Assembly: GCA_910588375.1 (NCBI GenBank)
Contig: CAJUQA010000009.1
Location: 1 to 62,554, forward strand
DNA length: 62,554 nucleotides
Direction: 5' to 3'
From: an uncultured Odoribacter sp.
Lineage (GTDB): Bacteria > Bacteroidota > Bacteroidia > Bacteroidales > Marinifilaceae
Shown here: piece by piece, positions 52,207-61,175 of the stretch
How positions within the stretch are numbered: position 1 is the first letter of the stretch
How the letters are laid out: the number at the start of each line of letters is the position of its first letter
Translations under genes and position numbers: made by a program
Notes under the pieces: model-generated
Told to the model about the DNA's origin: nothing
Seen by the model: the letters and a program-made list of their open reading frames with translations, nothing else
Database searches by the model: none

Positions 52207-54006
52207 ATGCAGGCTCTTATATTAGCCGCAGGCATGGGCAAACGCCTGGGAGAACTGACTCGAGATAACACAAAGTGCATGATTCGGGTCAATGGAACGA
52301 CTTTGATTGAACGAATGCTGCATCAACTTGAGTCCCAACAGCTGGAAAGGATTGTCATCGTCATCGGTTATCAAGGACAAAAACTGAAAGATTATATTGC
52401 AACCTTGAATATCTCCACTCCCATCATATATATTGAAAATCCGATATACGACCAAACAAACAACATCTATTCCCTATATCTTGCCAAGGATTACTTACAG
52501 GAACAAGACACGCTACTATTAGAATCCGACTTGATATTCGAGGACGCCGTACTGGAACACTTGATACAACATCCCTATCCCAGTCTGGCATTAGTAGCCA
52601 AATTTGAAAGTTGGATGGATGGAACGGTAGTTACCCTTGATGAAGAAGATAACATCAAGCGTTTCATCTCGCCTCAGCAATTTTTATTTGAAGAAATCCC
52701 AGCTTACTATAAAACGGTAAATATTTACAAATTCAGCAAGAACTTCTCAACTTCGCATTATGTTCCTTTTCTGGAAGCATATTGTAAGGCATTGGGAAAT
52801 AACGAGTATTACGAACAAGTTCTGCGTGTCATCACTCTATTGGAAAAACCCGAGTTAAAAGCACTCCGGCTTTCCAATGAATCTTGGTATGAAATCGATG
52901 ACATTCAAGACCTTGATATTGCAGAATCTATTTTTACCGAAAACCCTTTAAAAAAAATCGCATCCCGTTACGGAGGCTATTGGCGTTATCCACACATTCT
53001 GGACTATTGTTATTTAGTAAACCCCTATTTCCCGAATCCCAAATTATTGGCGGAAATCAAAGCCAACTTTGAACGCTTGATTACTCAATACCCATCCGGA
53101 ATGCGGGTAAACAGCCTCTTGGCCGCAAAAAATTTCAACCTTGATCCGGAATACATTGTCATCGGAAATGGAGCAGCAGAATTGATAAAGAGTCTGATGG
53201 AAATACTGAAAGGAAATATCGGCATCACTTACCCGACTTTTGAAGAGTATTCCAATAGACGCCATTCGGATTCTATTATACCATTCACCCCGAACAATTC
53301 GGATTTCTCTTATTCCGCAAAAGATTTGACTGACTGGTTTTCAGACAAAAATATCAAACACCTTTTATTAGTAAATCCGGACAATCCTTCAGGGAATCTC
53401 ATACCGACAGCTGACTTGCTTCAACTCTGCGAATGGACTGGCAAGAGAAACATCACATTTGTATTAGACGAATCATTTGTAGATTTCAGCAACGAATCCA
53501 TCAAAAATTCCCTGCTCCGGAATGATATCTTGAAAAAATACAAACACTTGATCGTTGTCAAGTCCATCTCTAAATCATATGGTGTACCCGGATTAAGATT
53601 AGGAATTATGGCATCTTCCGACACGCATCTGATAGAGCAAATCAAAAAAGATGTCGCCATTTGGAACATCAACTCTTTTGCAGAATTCTATATGCAAATT
53701 TACGGCAAATATGATTCGGCATACTATGAATCCTGCCAGCAATTCATAAAAGAAAGAGAGCGCTTCAAAACGGCATTGGAAACTGTTTCTTGGATAAGGG
53801 TCATTCCCTCCGAAGCCAACTATTTTCTCTGCGAAATCATGGAAAAATATAGTTCAACTGAACTGACAGAAAAATTGCTGGCGCAAAACATCCTGGTCAA
53901 AGATTGTGCTTCAAAACGAGGATTCAAAGGGAAAAATTATATCCGGATAGCTATCAGAGATTCAAAGGATAATGACTTTTTTATACAAACCCTGAAAAAA
54001 CTCTGA
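52207..54006 (+). CDS. Fused nucleotidyltransferase (LicC-like) and CobD/HisC-like PLP enzyme
   Basis: 599 residues. Residues 1-240 are an NTP-transferase domain (LILAAGMGKRLGELTRDNTK, DQTNNIYSLYLAKDYL, LESDLIFED) closest in pattern to LicC-type choline/ethanolamine-phosphate cytidylyltransferases. Residues about 255-599 are a PLP enzyme: IGNGAAELIKSLMEIL, NPDNPSGN (390-396), VLDESFVDF, and the PLP lysine in SISKSYGVPGLRLG (about Lys456). The second half resembles CobD and histidinol-phosphate aminotransferase. A CobD-like enzyme in Campylobacter decarboxylates L-serine phosphate, so one chain could make an amino-alcohol phosphate and activate it with CTP. It is followed by an OCD-family gene and licD. 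The substrate is inferred. Confidence 0.85.
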   Translation: MQALILAAGMGKRLGELTRDNTKCMIRVNGTTLIERMLHQLESQQLERIVIVIGYQGQKLKDYIATLNISTPIIYIENPIYDQTNNIYSLYLAKDYLQEQDTLLLESDLIFEDAVLEHLIQHPYPSLALVAKFESWMDGTVVTLDEEDNIKRFISPQQFLFEEIPAYYKTVNIYKFSKNFSTSHYVPFLEAYCKALGNNEYYEQVLRVITLLEKPELKALRLSNESWYEIDDIQDLDIAESIFTENPLKKIASRYGGYWRYPHILDYCYLVNPYFPNPKLLAEIKANFERLITQYPSGMRVNSLLAAKNFNLDPEYIVIGNGAAELIKSLMEILKGNIGITYPTFEEYSNRRHSDSIIPFTPNNSDFSYSAKDLTDWFSDKNIKHLLLVNPDNPSGNLIPTADLLQLCEWTGKRNITFVLDESFVDFSNESIKNSLLRNDILKKYKHLIVVKSISKSYGVPGLRLGIMASSDTHLIEQIKKDVAIWNINSFAEFYMQIYGKYDSAYYESCQQFIKERERFKTALETVSWIRVIPSEANYFLCEIMEKYSSTELTEKLLAQNILVKDCASKRGFKGKNYIRIAIRDSKDNDFFIQTLKKL

Positions 54007-54009
54007 TAT

Positions 54010-54948
54010 ATGAAAATTATAGACTTTAAAACAATCACTAAACTGAACATACAACCAGAAACATGCGTCAAGTGGATAGAAGAATCATTTGCCTTGCAAT
54101 CCCATGCAAATCTTCCAGCAAAAGTCTGCTTACATTTACCTGACAACGTTTTTTTTACAACAATGCCTTGTCACATCCCATCCATTAATAGATTTGGGAC
54201 CAAGGTCGTATATCGCTATCCACAACACATCCCTGCATTAAAGAGTGAAATTCTATTATATGATGACCAAGAAGGTCAAATACTCGCCTTATTGGACGGG
54301 ACATGGATTACCGCGATGCGAACCGGTGCTGTTGCTTGCCGCTCCATTGAACTCTTACGAAATACACAAACAAGAAATTACGCATTTATCGGATTAGGAA
54401 ATACAGCGAGAGCCACTTTATTATGCTTGCTAAACAGACACAAAGAAGAACATTTCCACGTTTATCTCCAAGCTTATAAAAATCAGGAAACTTCATTTAT
54501 AAACCGTTTTGAATCTTTTCCGAATGTCTCTTTTTACATCAGCCATTCTACGGAAGAACTAATCACCAACGCCGATGTAGTCATATCCAGTGTCACTGCA
54601 GCCGATAACCTGATAGCGCAAGACAGTTGGTTTAAAGAAGGCGTTCTTGTGGTACCAATACACACCAGAGGGTTTCAAAATTGCGACCTGTTTTTCGATA
54701 AAGTCTTTGCAGATGCACAGAACCACGTTTCGCAATTCAAATACTTCGATCGTTTCAAATATTTTGACGAAACAGCAAATGTAATATCCGGCATCCATCC
54801 GGGAAGGACAAATGACCGTGAACGGATTTTAGCATATAACATCGGTATCGGATTGCATGACATCTATTTCGCTTCTAAAATTTTTGAAATGGCAACTGCC
54901 CAAAATGAAATTGAACTATTCGATACTACTGAAAAATTTTGGATATAA
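54010..54948 (+). CDS. Ornithine cyclodeaminase / mu-crystallin family protein
   Basis: 312 residues. N-terminal half with VKWIEESFALQ, LPAKVCLHLPDN and FGTKVVYRYPQHI, then a Rossmann NAD(P) domain (YAFIGLGNTARATLL). The family includes ornithine cyclodeaminase, ketimine reductase and SbnB, all working on alpha-amino/imino acids. The active-site Lys and Asp of cyclodeaminase are not certain here. Between the PLP fusion (3-base gap) and licD (overlap of 10 bases) it probably supplies or modifies the amino substrate. No exact function assigned. Confidence 0.8.
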   Translation: MKIIDFKTITKLNIQPETCVKWIEESFALQSHANLPAKVCLHLPDNVFFTTMPCHIPSINRFGTKVVYRYPQHIPALKSEILLYDDQEGQILALLDGTWITAMRTGAVACRSIELLRNTQTRNYAFIGLGNTARATLLCLLNRHKEEHFHVYLQAYKNQETSFINRFESFPNVSFYISHSTEELITNADVVISSVTAADNLIAQDSWFKEGVLVVPIHTRGFQNCDLFFDKVFADAQNHVSQFKYFDRFKYFDETANVISGIHPGRTNDRERILAYNIGIGLHDIYFASKIFEMATAQNEIELFDTTEKFWI

Positions 54949-55643
54949 TGATACGCTCATATTTAGTTTATTTCAGTCAAAAAATTGGTCTCTACCAATG
55001 GGCGGTAAAACAAGACACCCTCAGAAAAGAACGAAAATTAAAAAAGGCATTTAACAAATACGGTTTGGAAACTCTTCAACAAGCGGATAAAGCTTTCCGG
55101 AGTGAAGGCTGTTTTATTTTCCCCACTTTCGGAACACTTTTGGGAGCTTATCGGGAAAAAAACTTTATCCCTCACGACAACGACCTCGATGTCGGCTTTT
55201 TGTCCGAGCAGCAACCACACAACATGGCAGAACTTTTAAGCAAATTCGGATTCCGGCACGAAAAACAATTTTACATCAAAGAGACTGGCAAGGTTATTGA
55301 AGACGTATATACTTATAAAGGAGTCCAAATTGATTTCTTCACGTATTTCACGACCGAAGAAGACATGTATTGCTACATCTCCCGTCGCCATGAACACAAG
55401 GACTGGCGAAAAGCCAATGTAACGGACGGGTTCCCCACAGATTTGTCATGGGTCAGCAAATCAACATTTTCAGAACAGGAATTCTTGGGATTGACTCTAT
55501 ATATGCCCGACCAAACCCGCCAATGGTTGGAAGATATCTTCGGCCCGTCATTCATGACCCCTATCAAAAACTGGAGTGCCAAAAACCACACCACACGTAT
55601 CAAACACCACACGGAAAGAGCTTATCGGAAATATTTCAGATAG
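54939..55643 (+). CDS. LicD-family phosphotransferase
   Basis: 234 residues. The LicD/fukutin nucleotidyltransferase-fold motif is clear: FPTFGTLLGAYREKNFIPHD followed by NDLDVGF (metal-binding acidic residues), near residues 58-85. LicD proteins move phosphocholine, phosphoethanolamine or ribitol phosphate from a CDP carrier to a glycan. It overlaps the upstream gene by 10 bases and ends the operon, 8 bases before the convergent IspD-like stop. Confidence 0.9.
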   Translation: MDIMIRSYLVYFSQKIGLYQWAVKQDTLRKERKLKKAFNKYGLETLQQADKAFRSEGCFIFPTFGTLLGAYREKNFIPHDNDLDVGFLSEQQPHNMAELLSKFGFRHEKQFYIKETGKVIEDVYTYKGVQIDFFTYFTTEEDMYCYISRRHEHKDWRKANVTDGFPTDLSWVSKSTFSEQEFLGLTLYMPDQTRQWLEDIFGPSFMTPIKNWSAKNHTTRIKHHTERAYRKYFR

Positions 55644-55651
55644 TACCTTAA

Positions 55652-56353
55652 TCACTCGGCATATTTCTTCAGTTGAAAGTACTTATCTAACAAATAGGTA
55701 TCCTCTTTATAAGTGAGTTTTATATTAGATTCTTCACCGGAAACAATATAAATTTTTTCTTTCGGCAAATATTTCTTCACTACGCCACAATCATCCGTAG
55801 CTTTAAAAGCAGAATCCTGCAATGCAATCCGATACGCTTCACGAATCGTTCCCAACTTAAAAGCCTGCGGTGTCTGCATACGCCAAAAACGAGAGCGGTC
55901 TGGAATCTTGTCAATAAAACTTCCTTCAACTTCAACAACAGTATCTACTGAAGGCAAAGCGACACCTACTGCATTATAAACTTCCAAAGCTCTAATCACA
56001 TCATCAACAACACGGTTGGTTACCAAAGGGCGTACTGCGTCGTGAAAAATCAAATTCGCCTCATTCAAATCCTCATACGCACCAATCGCCGCCATACTTG
56101 AATCATAACGCTCCGCACCTCCCCTTAGAATCTTCTTCACTTTCCTCCAAGCATTTTTCAAAACAATTTCGTCCATCATCGCCATACAAGCAGGATTGAT
56201 AACAATCGCAATCTCATCTATCCCGGCATGCTTCTCAAACACCTCCACCGTATGCTCAATCACCATTTTCCCCGCCACCTTAAAAAACTGCTTCGGCGTA
56301 GAAAGCCCCAAACGGCTACCTACCCCCCCCGCCAATATCACTACAACATTCAT
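55652..56353 (-). CDS. IspD/TarI-like cytidylyltransferase
   Basis: 233 residues. VILAGGVGSRLGLSTPKQF near the N-terminus, FHDAVRPLV, PDRSRFWRMQTPQAF and TDDCGVVKKY. It could be IspD, making CDP-methylerythritol for isoprenoids, or a TarI/ISPD-like enzyme making CDP-ribitol. Genomic placement beside LicD and glycosyltransferases makes the latter plausible. It should be checked whether another ispD exists in the genome. Convergent with licD. Confidence 0.85.
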   Translation of the reverse strand: MNVVVILAGGVGSRLGLSTPKQFFKVAGKMVIEHTVEVFEKHAGIDEIAIVINPACMAMMDEIVLKNAWRKVKKILRGGAERYDSSMAAIGAYEDLNEANLIFHDAVRPLVTNRVVDDVIRALEVYNAVGVALPSVDTVVEVEGSFIDKIPDRSRFWRMQTPQAFKLGTIREAYRIALQDSAFKATDDCGVVKKYLPKEKIYIVSGEESNIKLTYKEDTYLLDKYFQLKKYAE

Positions 56354-56376
56354 CAGATAAACTTAAAATATAGAAA

Positions 56377-56384
56377 CAAATATA
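56377..56384 (-). promoter_or_regulatory. Promoter -7 element for the IspD-like gene
   Basis: Minus-strand TATATTTG, exact TAnnTTTG, 23 bases before the ATG at 56353. Confidence 0.55.
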
Positions 56385-56672
56385 AATATAAATTTTATTA
56401 CCGGGACAACCACATCAAAATTTAGCAGACCATAGAATTGGAAACTCATGTGAAAGTCATATTTATTTCCATATCATATCCTATGTGTATTCAATACATA
56501 TCCAAATAAAAAGTTAAATATTATAGGATTTAATATGGATAATATTTGGATATCTTAAGTGAAAGAATTATTTTTAGTTATTAGAATAGCATGAACTTCC
56601 CATAAGATTTACGGGAGGATTCGGAGAGATAAAGAAAGAAAAAAGAAGTATAACCATTAGAAGAGGAAAGAT
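56385..56672. other. AT-rich spacer before the DUF6266 gene with nested inverted repeats
   Basis: No gene is visible. ATATCCAAATA (56498-56508) is inverted at 56543-56553 (TATTTGGATAT), and CATATCCTATG with TATAGGATT is a second, weaker pair. Right before the ATG the leader is purine-rich (AGAAGAGGAAAG), unusual for a phylum that rarely uses Shine-Dalgarno sites. No good -7 element is seen. Confidence 0.4.
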
Positions 56673-57332
56673 ATGGCAATCATAACGCCTACAGCATTGG
56701 GAAAGCCAAAAGGAAAGGTCGGGGATCTGATTTTTTATGAGGTGAACGGAGAAATCCGGATGAGGTCGAGACCGGAAAAGTATAAAAAATCGAAAAGCAA
56801 AACGCAGAAAGCACAGAAAGAGAGGTTCAAGGGAGCAGTGGAATTTTATTGGAAGGTGGAACCACCGATGTCAATCGGGTGGAAGGTGGCGGCAAACGAA
56901 ACGCGGGGAAGCGGGTATAACCTGTTCATACGGGAAAATATCGGAAATTTCACGGAGACGGGAGAGTTGGCGGATGTGGCAAAGCTGGTGGTGTGCTACG
57001 GGAAGTTGGAGATAGAGAATACAAACTTCAAGGCGGAGGAAGTGGTACCTGGGAAGGTGAAACTGCAATGGGGCAAGACAGCGAAAAATAACGAGGAGGA
57101 GTGGCAGCGGGTACAGATAGTGGTATACGACCCGTCCATTGATGAAGACGAGTCGGGGCAGATTTATTGGCTGGAGGGAGCGGGGGCACACCGCTGGAAG
57201 GGGGAGTGCGAGTTTACGCTACCGGAGAAGCGGGGGGAAGAGATACATGTGTACGTGTATTTCCAGGACGTGAACCAAGGGTTGTATTCGAAAAGCCGGT
57301 ATGTGGGAACGTTCAGGAGAGAGGGAGAGTGA
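56673..57332 (+). CDS. DUF6266-family protein
   Basis: 219 residues. The N-terminus (ALGKPKGKVGDLIFYEVNGE, RMRSRPEKYKKS) fits the DUF6266 family of Bacteroidetes proteins of unknown function, which recall phage-tail or secreted small proteins in layout. The gene is strikingly rich in GGG, GCG, AAG and GAG codons while its surroundings are AT-rich, suggesting a different origin or translational tuning. It interrupts the polysaccharide cluster. No role can be assigned. Confidence 0.75.
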   Translation: MAIITPTALGKPKGKVGDLIFYEVNGEIRMRSRPEKYKKSKSKTQKAQKERFKGAVEFYWKVEPPMSIGWKVAANETRGSGYNLFIRENIGNFTETGELADVAKLVVCYGKLEIENTNFKAEEVVPGKVKLQWGKTAKNNEEEWQRVQIVVYDPSIDEDESGQIYWLEGAGAHRWKGECEFTLPEKRGEEIHVYVYFQDVNQGLYSKSRYVGTFRREGE

Positions 57333-57399
57333 ATTGCCAAACGCAGATTATGTATGCCTATCCTGAAGAATAATTTATTGGCAGATTTCTCAGATTTTT

Positions 57400-57418
57400 G
57401 CAAAAGTGCTACTTTTGC
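57400..57418 (+). promoter_or_regulatory. Palindrome overlapping the -7 element of a GT4 gene
   Basis: GCAAAAGT-gct-ACTTTTGC is a perfect 8-bp inverted repeat and includes TACTTTTG (57410-57417), an exact TAnnTTTG. It ends 4 bases before the ATG at 57422, so transcription starting there would be almost leaderless, and the palindrome could be an operator. Confidence 0.4.
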
Positions 57419-57421
57419 CTT

Positions 57422-58618
57422 ATGAATATATTATTTATCAATAACAGCGAAATTAATCCATTAAGTTCCGGGATACAACGAATTACCAGTGTCTTAGCAC
57501 AAGCATTCACAGCACGGGGTGTCACGTGCTACGGGGCTAATTTTGAGTTGCACACACCAACAAATCATTCCCTGTTTATTGATGTGCTCAAACTGGATTT
57601 TTCTTCACAAGCTTCGCAAAAACTTGCCGGATTTATTCAAAAATATAACATCACTTATGCCATTGTGCAAGAGTGTATGCCTTTGAAAAAATTGGAAATC
57701 GTACATGAAGCAATAGTACAAATACCCACATGCCGATTATTATATTGCAATCATAGTGCTCCGGAAAAAGAATTCATTCCACCTTATTTGCCAGCCGAAT
57801 GGTTCAGATTATGGCACAATTCAGGAAAAATTCATTCATTAAGTAAGGTTCTCATTGCATTATTACCTGGATTCTTGTATAAATGGCTCGTTCGTCTAAA
57901 AATTGAGCATGATTATACCTATATTTACCGAAAAGCAGATGTTGTCGTTTTATTATCGGAACGTTATATCGATACTTTCAAAAAATGGGTGAAAGTTTCT
58001 AATATCAATCCTTTAAAATTTGCAGGCATTGGAAATAGTCTTTCATTCACGGAAAACATTTCCCTCACCGACTTGGAAAACAAGGAAAAAGAGGTTGTCA
58101 TTGTCGCCCGATTATCCGATAGGGCTAAACGAATCTCTACAGCTCTAAAAATATGGCAATTAGTGGAACAATCCGGCAAGGTGCCCGATTGGAGACTTAA
58201 AATTCTCGGATATGGTCCCGATGAAAAATACTATCACCATCTTGCCCGCCAATTAAAACTGAAACAAGTAGACTTTGAAGGAAAACAAAATCCCGTTGCC
58301 TACTATCGGAAAGCCTCCATTTGCATGCTTACCTCTGCTTATGAAGGTTTCGGCATGGTATTGACAGAAGCCCAACAGATGGGAGTTGTCCCCATCGCTT
58401 TCGACAACTTTGATGCCATCCATGACATTATACAACATGGAAAAAACGGGATTCTCATTCCTCCTTGCCATTTACAAGAATTTGCCGATAACTTAACCGA
58501 ATTAATGACCGATAATGCCAAACGAAATACCTTTGCCTCTTATGCATTGGAAGATTGTCAAAGATTTGCATTAAATAATATTGTAAATCAATGGCTCAGA
58601 ATTCTACAAACGGATTGA
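57422..58618 (+). CDS. Glycosyltransferase, GT4 type
   Basis: 398 residues from the ATG at 57422, where the GT-B N-terminus begins (MNILFINNSEINPLSSGIQR). The C-terminal domain has VVIVARLSDRAKRISTALKI, ILGYGPDEKYYHHLARQLKL and the E-x7-E motif in TSAYEGFGMVLTEAQQMGVV. Cytoplasmic; likely part of assembly of the same surface glycan. AT-rich codon use matches the LicD operon. Confidence 0.9.
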   Translation: MNILFINNSEINPLSSGIQRITSVLAQAFTARGVTCYGANFELHTPTNHSLFIDVLKLDFSSQASQKLAGFIQKYNITYAIVQECMPLKKLEIVHEAIVQIPTCRLLYCNHSAPEKEFIPPYLPAEWFRLWHNSGKIHSLSKVLIALLPGFLYKWLVRLKIEHDYTYIYRKADVVVLLSERYIDTFKKWVKVSNINPLKFAGIGNSLSFTENISLTDLENKEKEVVIVARLSDRAKRISTALKIWQLVEQSGKVPDWRLKILGYGPDEKYYHHLARQLKLKQVDFEGKQNPVAYYRKASICMLTSAYEGFGMVLTEAQQMGVVPIAFDNFDAIHDIIQHGKNGILIPPCHLQEFADNLTELMTDNAKRNTFASYALEDCQRFALNNIVNQWLRILQTD

Positions 58619-58685
58619 GCCCCACGTTTTCATACTAAAAATTTCTAAAATAAAAAATAGCTCAACAATTCATCAAGAATTGTTT

Positions 58686-58693
58686 TACATTTG
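58686..58693 (+). promoter_or_regulatory. Promoter -7 element for the capsule-type glycosyltransferase
   Basis: TACATTTG, exact TAnnTTTG, 28 bases before the ATG at 58722. It lies inside a longer frame starting at 58680, which supports 58722. Confidence 0.55.
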
Positions 58694-58721
58694 TCATATC
58701 TCTTATGTAAGAATTTTACAA

Positions 58722-59618
58722 ATGAACCGATTCCTATATGCGTTACGTTACAAGAAACTTTCCTACATTTGGGCGCAGTTCATCAGCTTATTCCATTTGG
58801 ACAGCACGACCCTTTCGTTCATTCACCGGATAGGGGCATACCGTTATCTCTCCCGTTACCGGTATGTGGCAGCACGGACTTTTTTACCGGCTAAAGACGG
58901 GGAAACTAATCCTTACCCAAACAAAATATGGGTATGTTGGCTGCAAGGGGTGGAAAATGCCCCGCATATCGTGAAAAGGTGTGTCGAATCCATCAAAGCG
59001 CATGCGGGCAACCAAGAGGTAATCCTCATTACCAGCCAGAATTTAAACGAATATATCCGGCTGCCGGAATACGTCATACGCAAATGGAGGGATAAGATTA
59101 TCAGTAATACCCATTTTTCAGATATGGTCCGGATTCATCTGTTGAACGAGTATGGAGGGATTTGGATTGATTCGACGGTGCTGTTAACAGGTCCCATTCC
59201 GGAATATATCAAAAAGGCGGAGCTTTTTTTCTTCCAAGGTCCCGAAATAGGCAAGGTGGTTGCCAGCAACTGGTTCATTGCAGCCAAACCACACAATGAA
59301 ATCATATTCTTGGTAAAAGAATTGTTGGATGAATATTGGAAGAAAGAAAACAGCCTCTGTTCATACAGCATCTTCCACCTGTTTTTGACAATGGCTATCC
59401 GTTCCACTCCGGAGAGAGAGGCCATGTGGCAACAAGTCCCTTATTCATACGCCGAATTGTCACAGATGCTCCAAAACGAACTGTTCAATCCTTACAGGCC
59501 GGAGGTATTGGAAAGAATCACCGAATGGACTACCGTACATAAACTCTCCTATAAACCGCCAAGAGAGAATTTCGAGAAAGAAGGCACGTTGTATCGGCAT
59601 CTATTCGGGGATGCCTGA
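58722..59618 (+). CDS. Capsular polysaccharide synthesis glycosyltransferase
   Basis: 298 residues from ATG 58722. Resembles the Caps_synth/GT32-like family: NKIWVCWLQGVENAPHIVKR, ISNTHFSDMVRIHLLNEYGG and the metal-binding IWIDSTVLL (DxD-like). Probably transfers a hexose in capsule or O-antigen synthesis. A start at 58680 would add 14 residues and include the promoter element, so it is not used. Its stop is 5 bases from the convergent flippase stop. Confidence 0.85.
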   Translation: MNRFLYALRYKKLSYIWAQFISLFHLDSTTLSFIHRIGAYRYLSRYRYVAARTFLPAKDGETNPYPNKIWVCWLQGVENAPHIVKRCVESIKAHAGNQEVILITSQNLNEYIRLPEYVIRKWRDKIISNTHFSDMVRIHLLNEYGGIWIDSTVLLTGPIPEYIKKAELFFFQGPEIGKVVASNWFIAAKPHNEIIFLVKELLDEYWKKENSLCSYSIFHLFLTMAIRSTPEREAMWQQVPYSYAELSQMLQNELFNPYRPEVLERITEWTTVHKLSYKPPRENFEKEGTLYRHLFGDA

Positions 59619-59623
59619 TGGCA

Positions 59624-61108
59624 TCATTTCAAGAACTTCAGGTATTTCTTTAGCAAGAGATTCATCTCTTCCGAAATATGGAGCCGATAATTCAGGAAAA
59701 GCCACAAGAAGCCGATACAGCACGTCCGATAAACGATATCCAAAAATACATTGTCAAAGCAATGCGGCAAGATGGCATTCATGCCAAGTAAGAATAGAAA
59801 CAAACCGATATGTTTCAAGATTCCCAAAGAATAGGGATTGCCTTTTATTTTTTTCATGACAATCCATTGCTGTGCGGAATAAGTCAGGATATAAGTCAAT
59901 AGAGTGGCCATCGCCGCTCCCGTCATCCCGAAAATCGGTATCAGCCAATAATTACACAGAATCGTCAATGCGGTGATAAAGAAGGTGAAGTAAAGCCTCC
60001 AATAATAATAACGCGAGAAGGAAATCAACGTATCCCCAAATCCCAAGGTCATTCCGAGCAATTTCGACATCGCAATAAAGAAGACGACCCATTTGGCACT
60101 GCCATACACCTCTCCGTTCGGAATAATGGCAAAGATATTGTCAATATTAATCCATATCAGCAGGAAAAAGACACTTCCCGCAATCAATTGGTGCAAAGAC
60201 ACTTTCTTGTACAGTTGATTCGCTTCCTCAAATTTACCCTCTTTCAATGCCGAAGCTGCAATAGGGGAAGCGATAGCCGTGATGGAGCGGGAAGGCATTT
60301 CAATCACCGTTGCCATATAGAAAGCAATAGTATAGATGCCCGTAAATTCCAACCCCATTTGCGAACTGACCATGAAGATGTCCAGCTGCCCTGTTATGCT
60401 GCTCCCCAAGGCGCCTATCAATAAAAATAACGTGTAGCCCGATATTTTTTTCAGCAACCCCTTGTCAAAAAAGGAAGTATTATGTTTGAAAGACAAGGGT
60501 GTGATACTTGAGACATACAACAAAGTAAATACCATGACCAATCCGTAACACAGTACATATCCCGCTATTAACGCATCCAATGAAAGCCAGTGGAAGGCAT
60601 ACAGCAAATACAACGCCAGCAACATGACCCTTAACCCAACTTCACGAATGAATTTCGGAACAACGATTTTCAACAGAACATTGGAAAAGGTCTCTAAAAC
60701 AATCCAGAACGTCAGAAAAACCGCCAAAGGTATGACCCAATTGTAATACTCGACAAGAAGTGCGGATTTCTGTATGAAAAAATCTATGACATAACGCCTG
60801 CACAACCAAAACAGCGAAACGAACACTACCGACCCGACAGCTGGCATCAGCATCAGATAAAAAAAGAAGCCGTTGTGATTGTTGTCGGGATTCTTGAAGT
60901 ATGGGAAAAAGCGCATGGCGGAAGCGGACGTTCCCAATTGGGCAAAAGCGGCAATCAATGCCGCCACTTCATACATCACCTTCGTCAAACCGATAATCTC
61001 CGGCTCCACATATTTCGTCAGAACAAAAAAGGTGGTCAGGAAGCCAATAAATGCCCCGACATAATTAAAGATTGTCGCCTTAAGGCTCTGCCGAATAATC
61101 ACTCCCAT
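59624..61108 (-). CDS. Wzx-like oligosaccharide flippase
   Basis: 494 residues, about 14 membrane helices (polysaccharide-transporter/MOP superfamily). N-terminal MGVIIRQSLKATIFNYVGAF is characteristic; internal LGMTLGFGDTLISFSRYYY. Flips undecaprenyl-linked repeat units to the periplasm. Transcribed towards the glycosyltransferases from its own promoter. Confidence 0.9.
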   Translation of the reverse strand: MGVIIRQSLKATIFNYVGAFIGFLTTFFVLTKYVEPEIIGLTKVMYEVAALIAAFAQLGTSASAMRFFPYFKNPDNNHNGFFFYLMLMPAVGSVVFVSLFWLCRRYVIDFFIQKSALLVEYYNWVIPLAVFLTFWIVLETFSNVLLKIVVPKFIREVGLRVMLLALYLLYAFHWLSLDALIAGYVLCYGLVMVFTLLYVSSITPLSFKHNTSFFDKGLLKKISGYTLFLLIGALGSSITGQLDIFMVSSQMGLEFTGIYTIAFYMATVIEMPSRSITAIASPIAASALKEGKFEEANQLYKKVSLHQLIAGSVFFLLIWINIDNIFAIIPNGEVYGSAKWVVFFIAMSKLLGMTLGFGDTLISFSRYYYWRLYFTFFITALTILCNYWLIPIFGMTGAAMATLLTYILTYSAQQWIVMKKIKGNPYSLGILKHIGLFLFLLGMNAILPHCFDNVFLDIVYRTCCIGFLWLFLNYRLHISEEMNLLLKKYLKFLK

Positions 61109-61129
61109 GCCAACCTGTTTTCAGATAGA

Positions 61130-61137
61130 CAAAAATA
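61130..61137 (-). promoter_or_regulatory. Promoter -7 element for the flippase
   Basis: Minus-strand TATTTTTG, exact TAnnTTTG, 21 bases before the ATG at 61108. Confidence 0.55.
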
Positions 61138-61175
61138 TACATTCCTCCCCACAAATCCGCCACCTCTCCTCAAAA

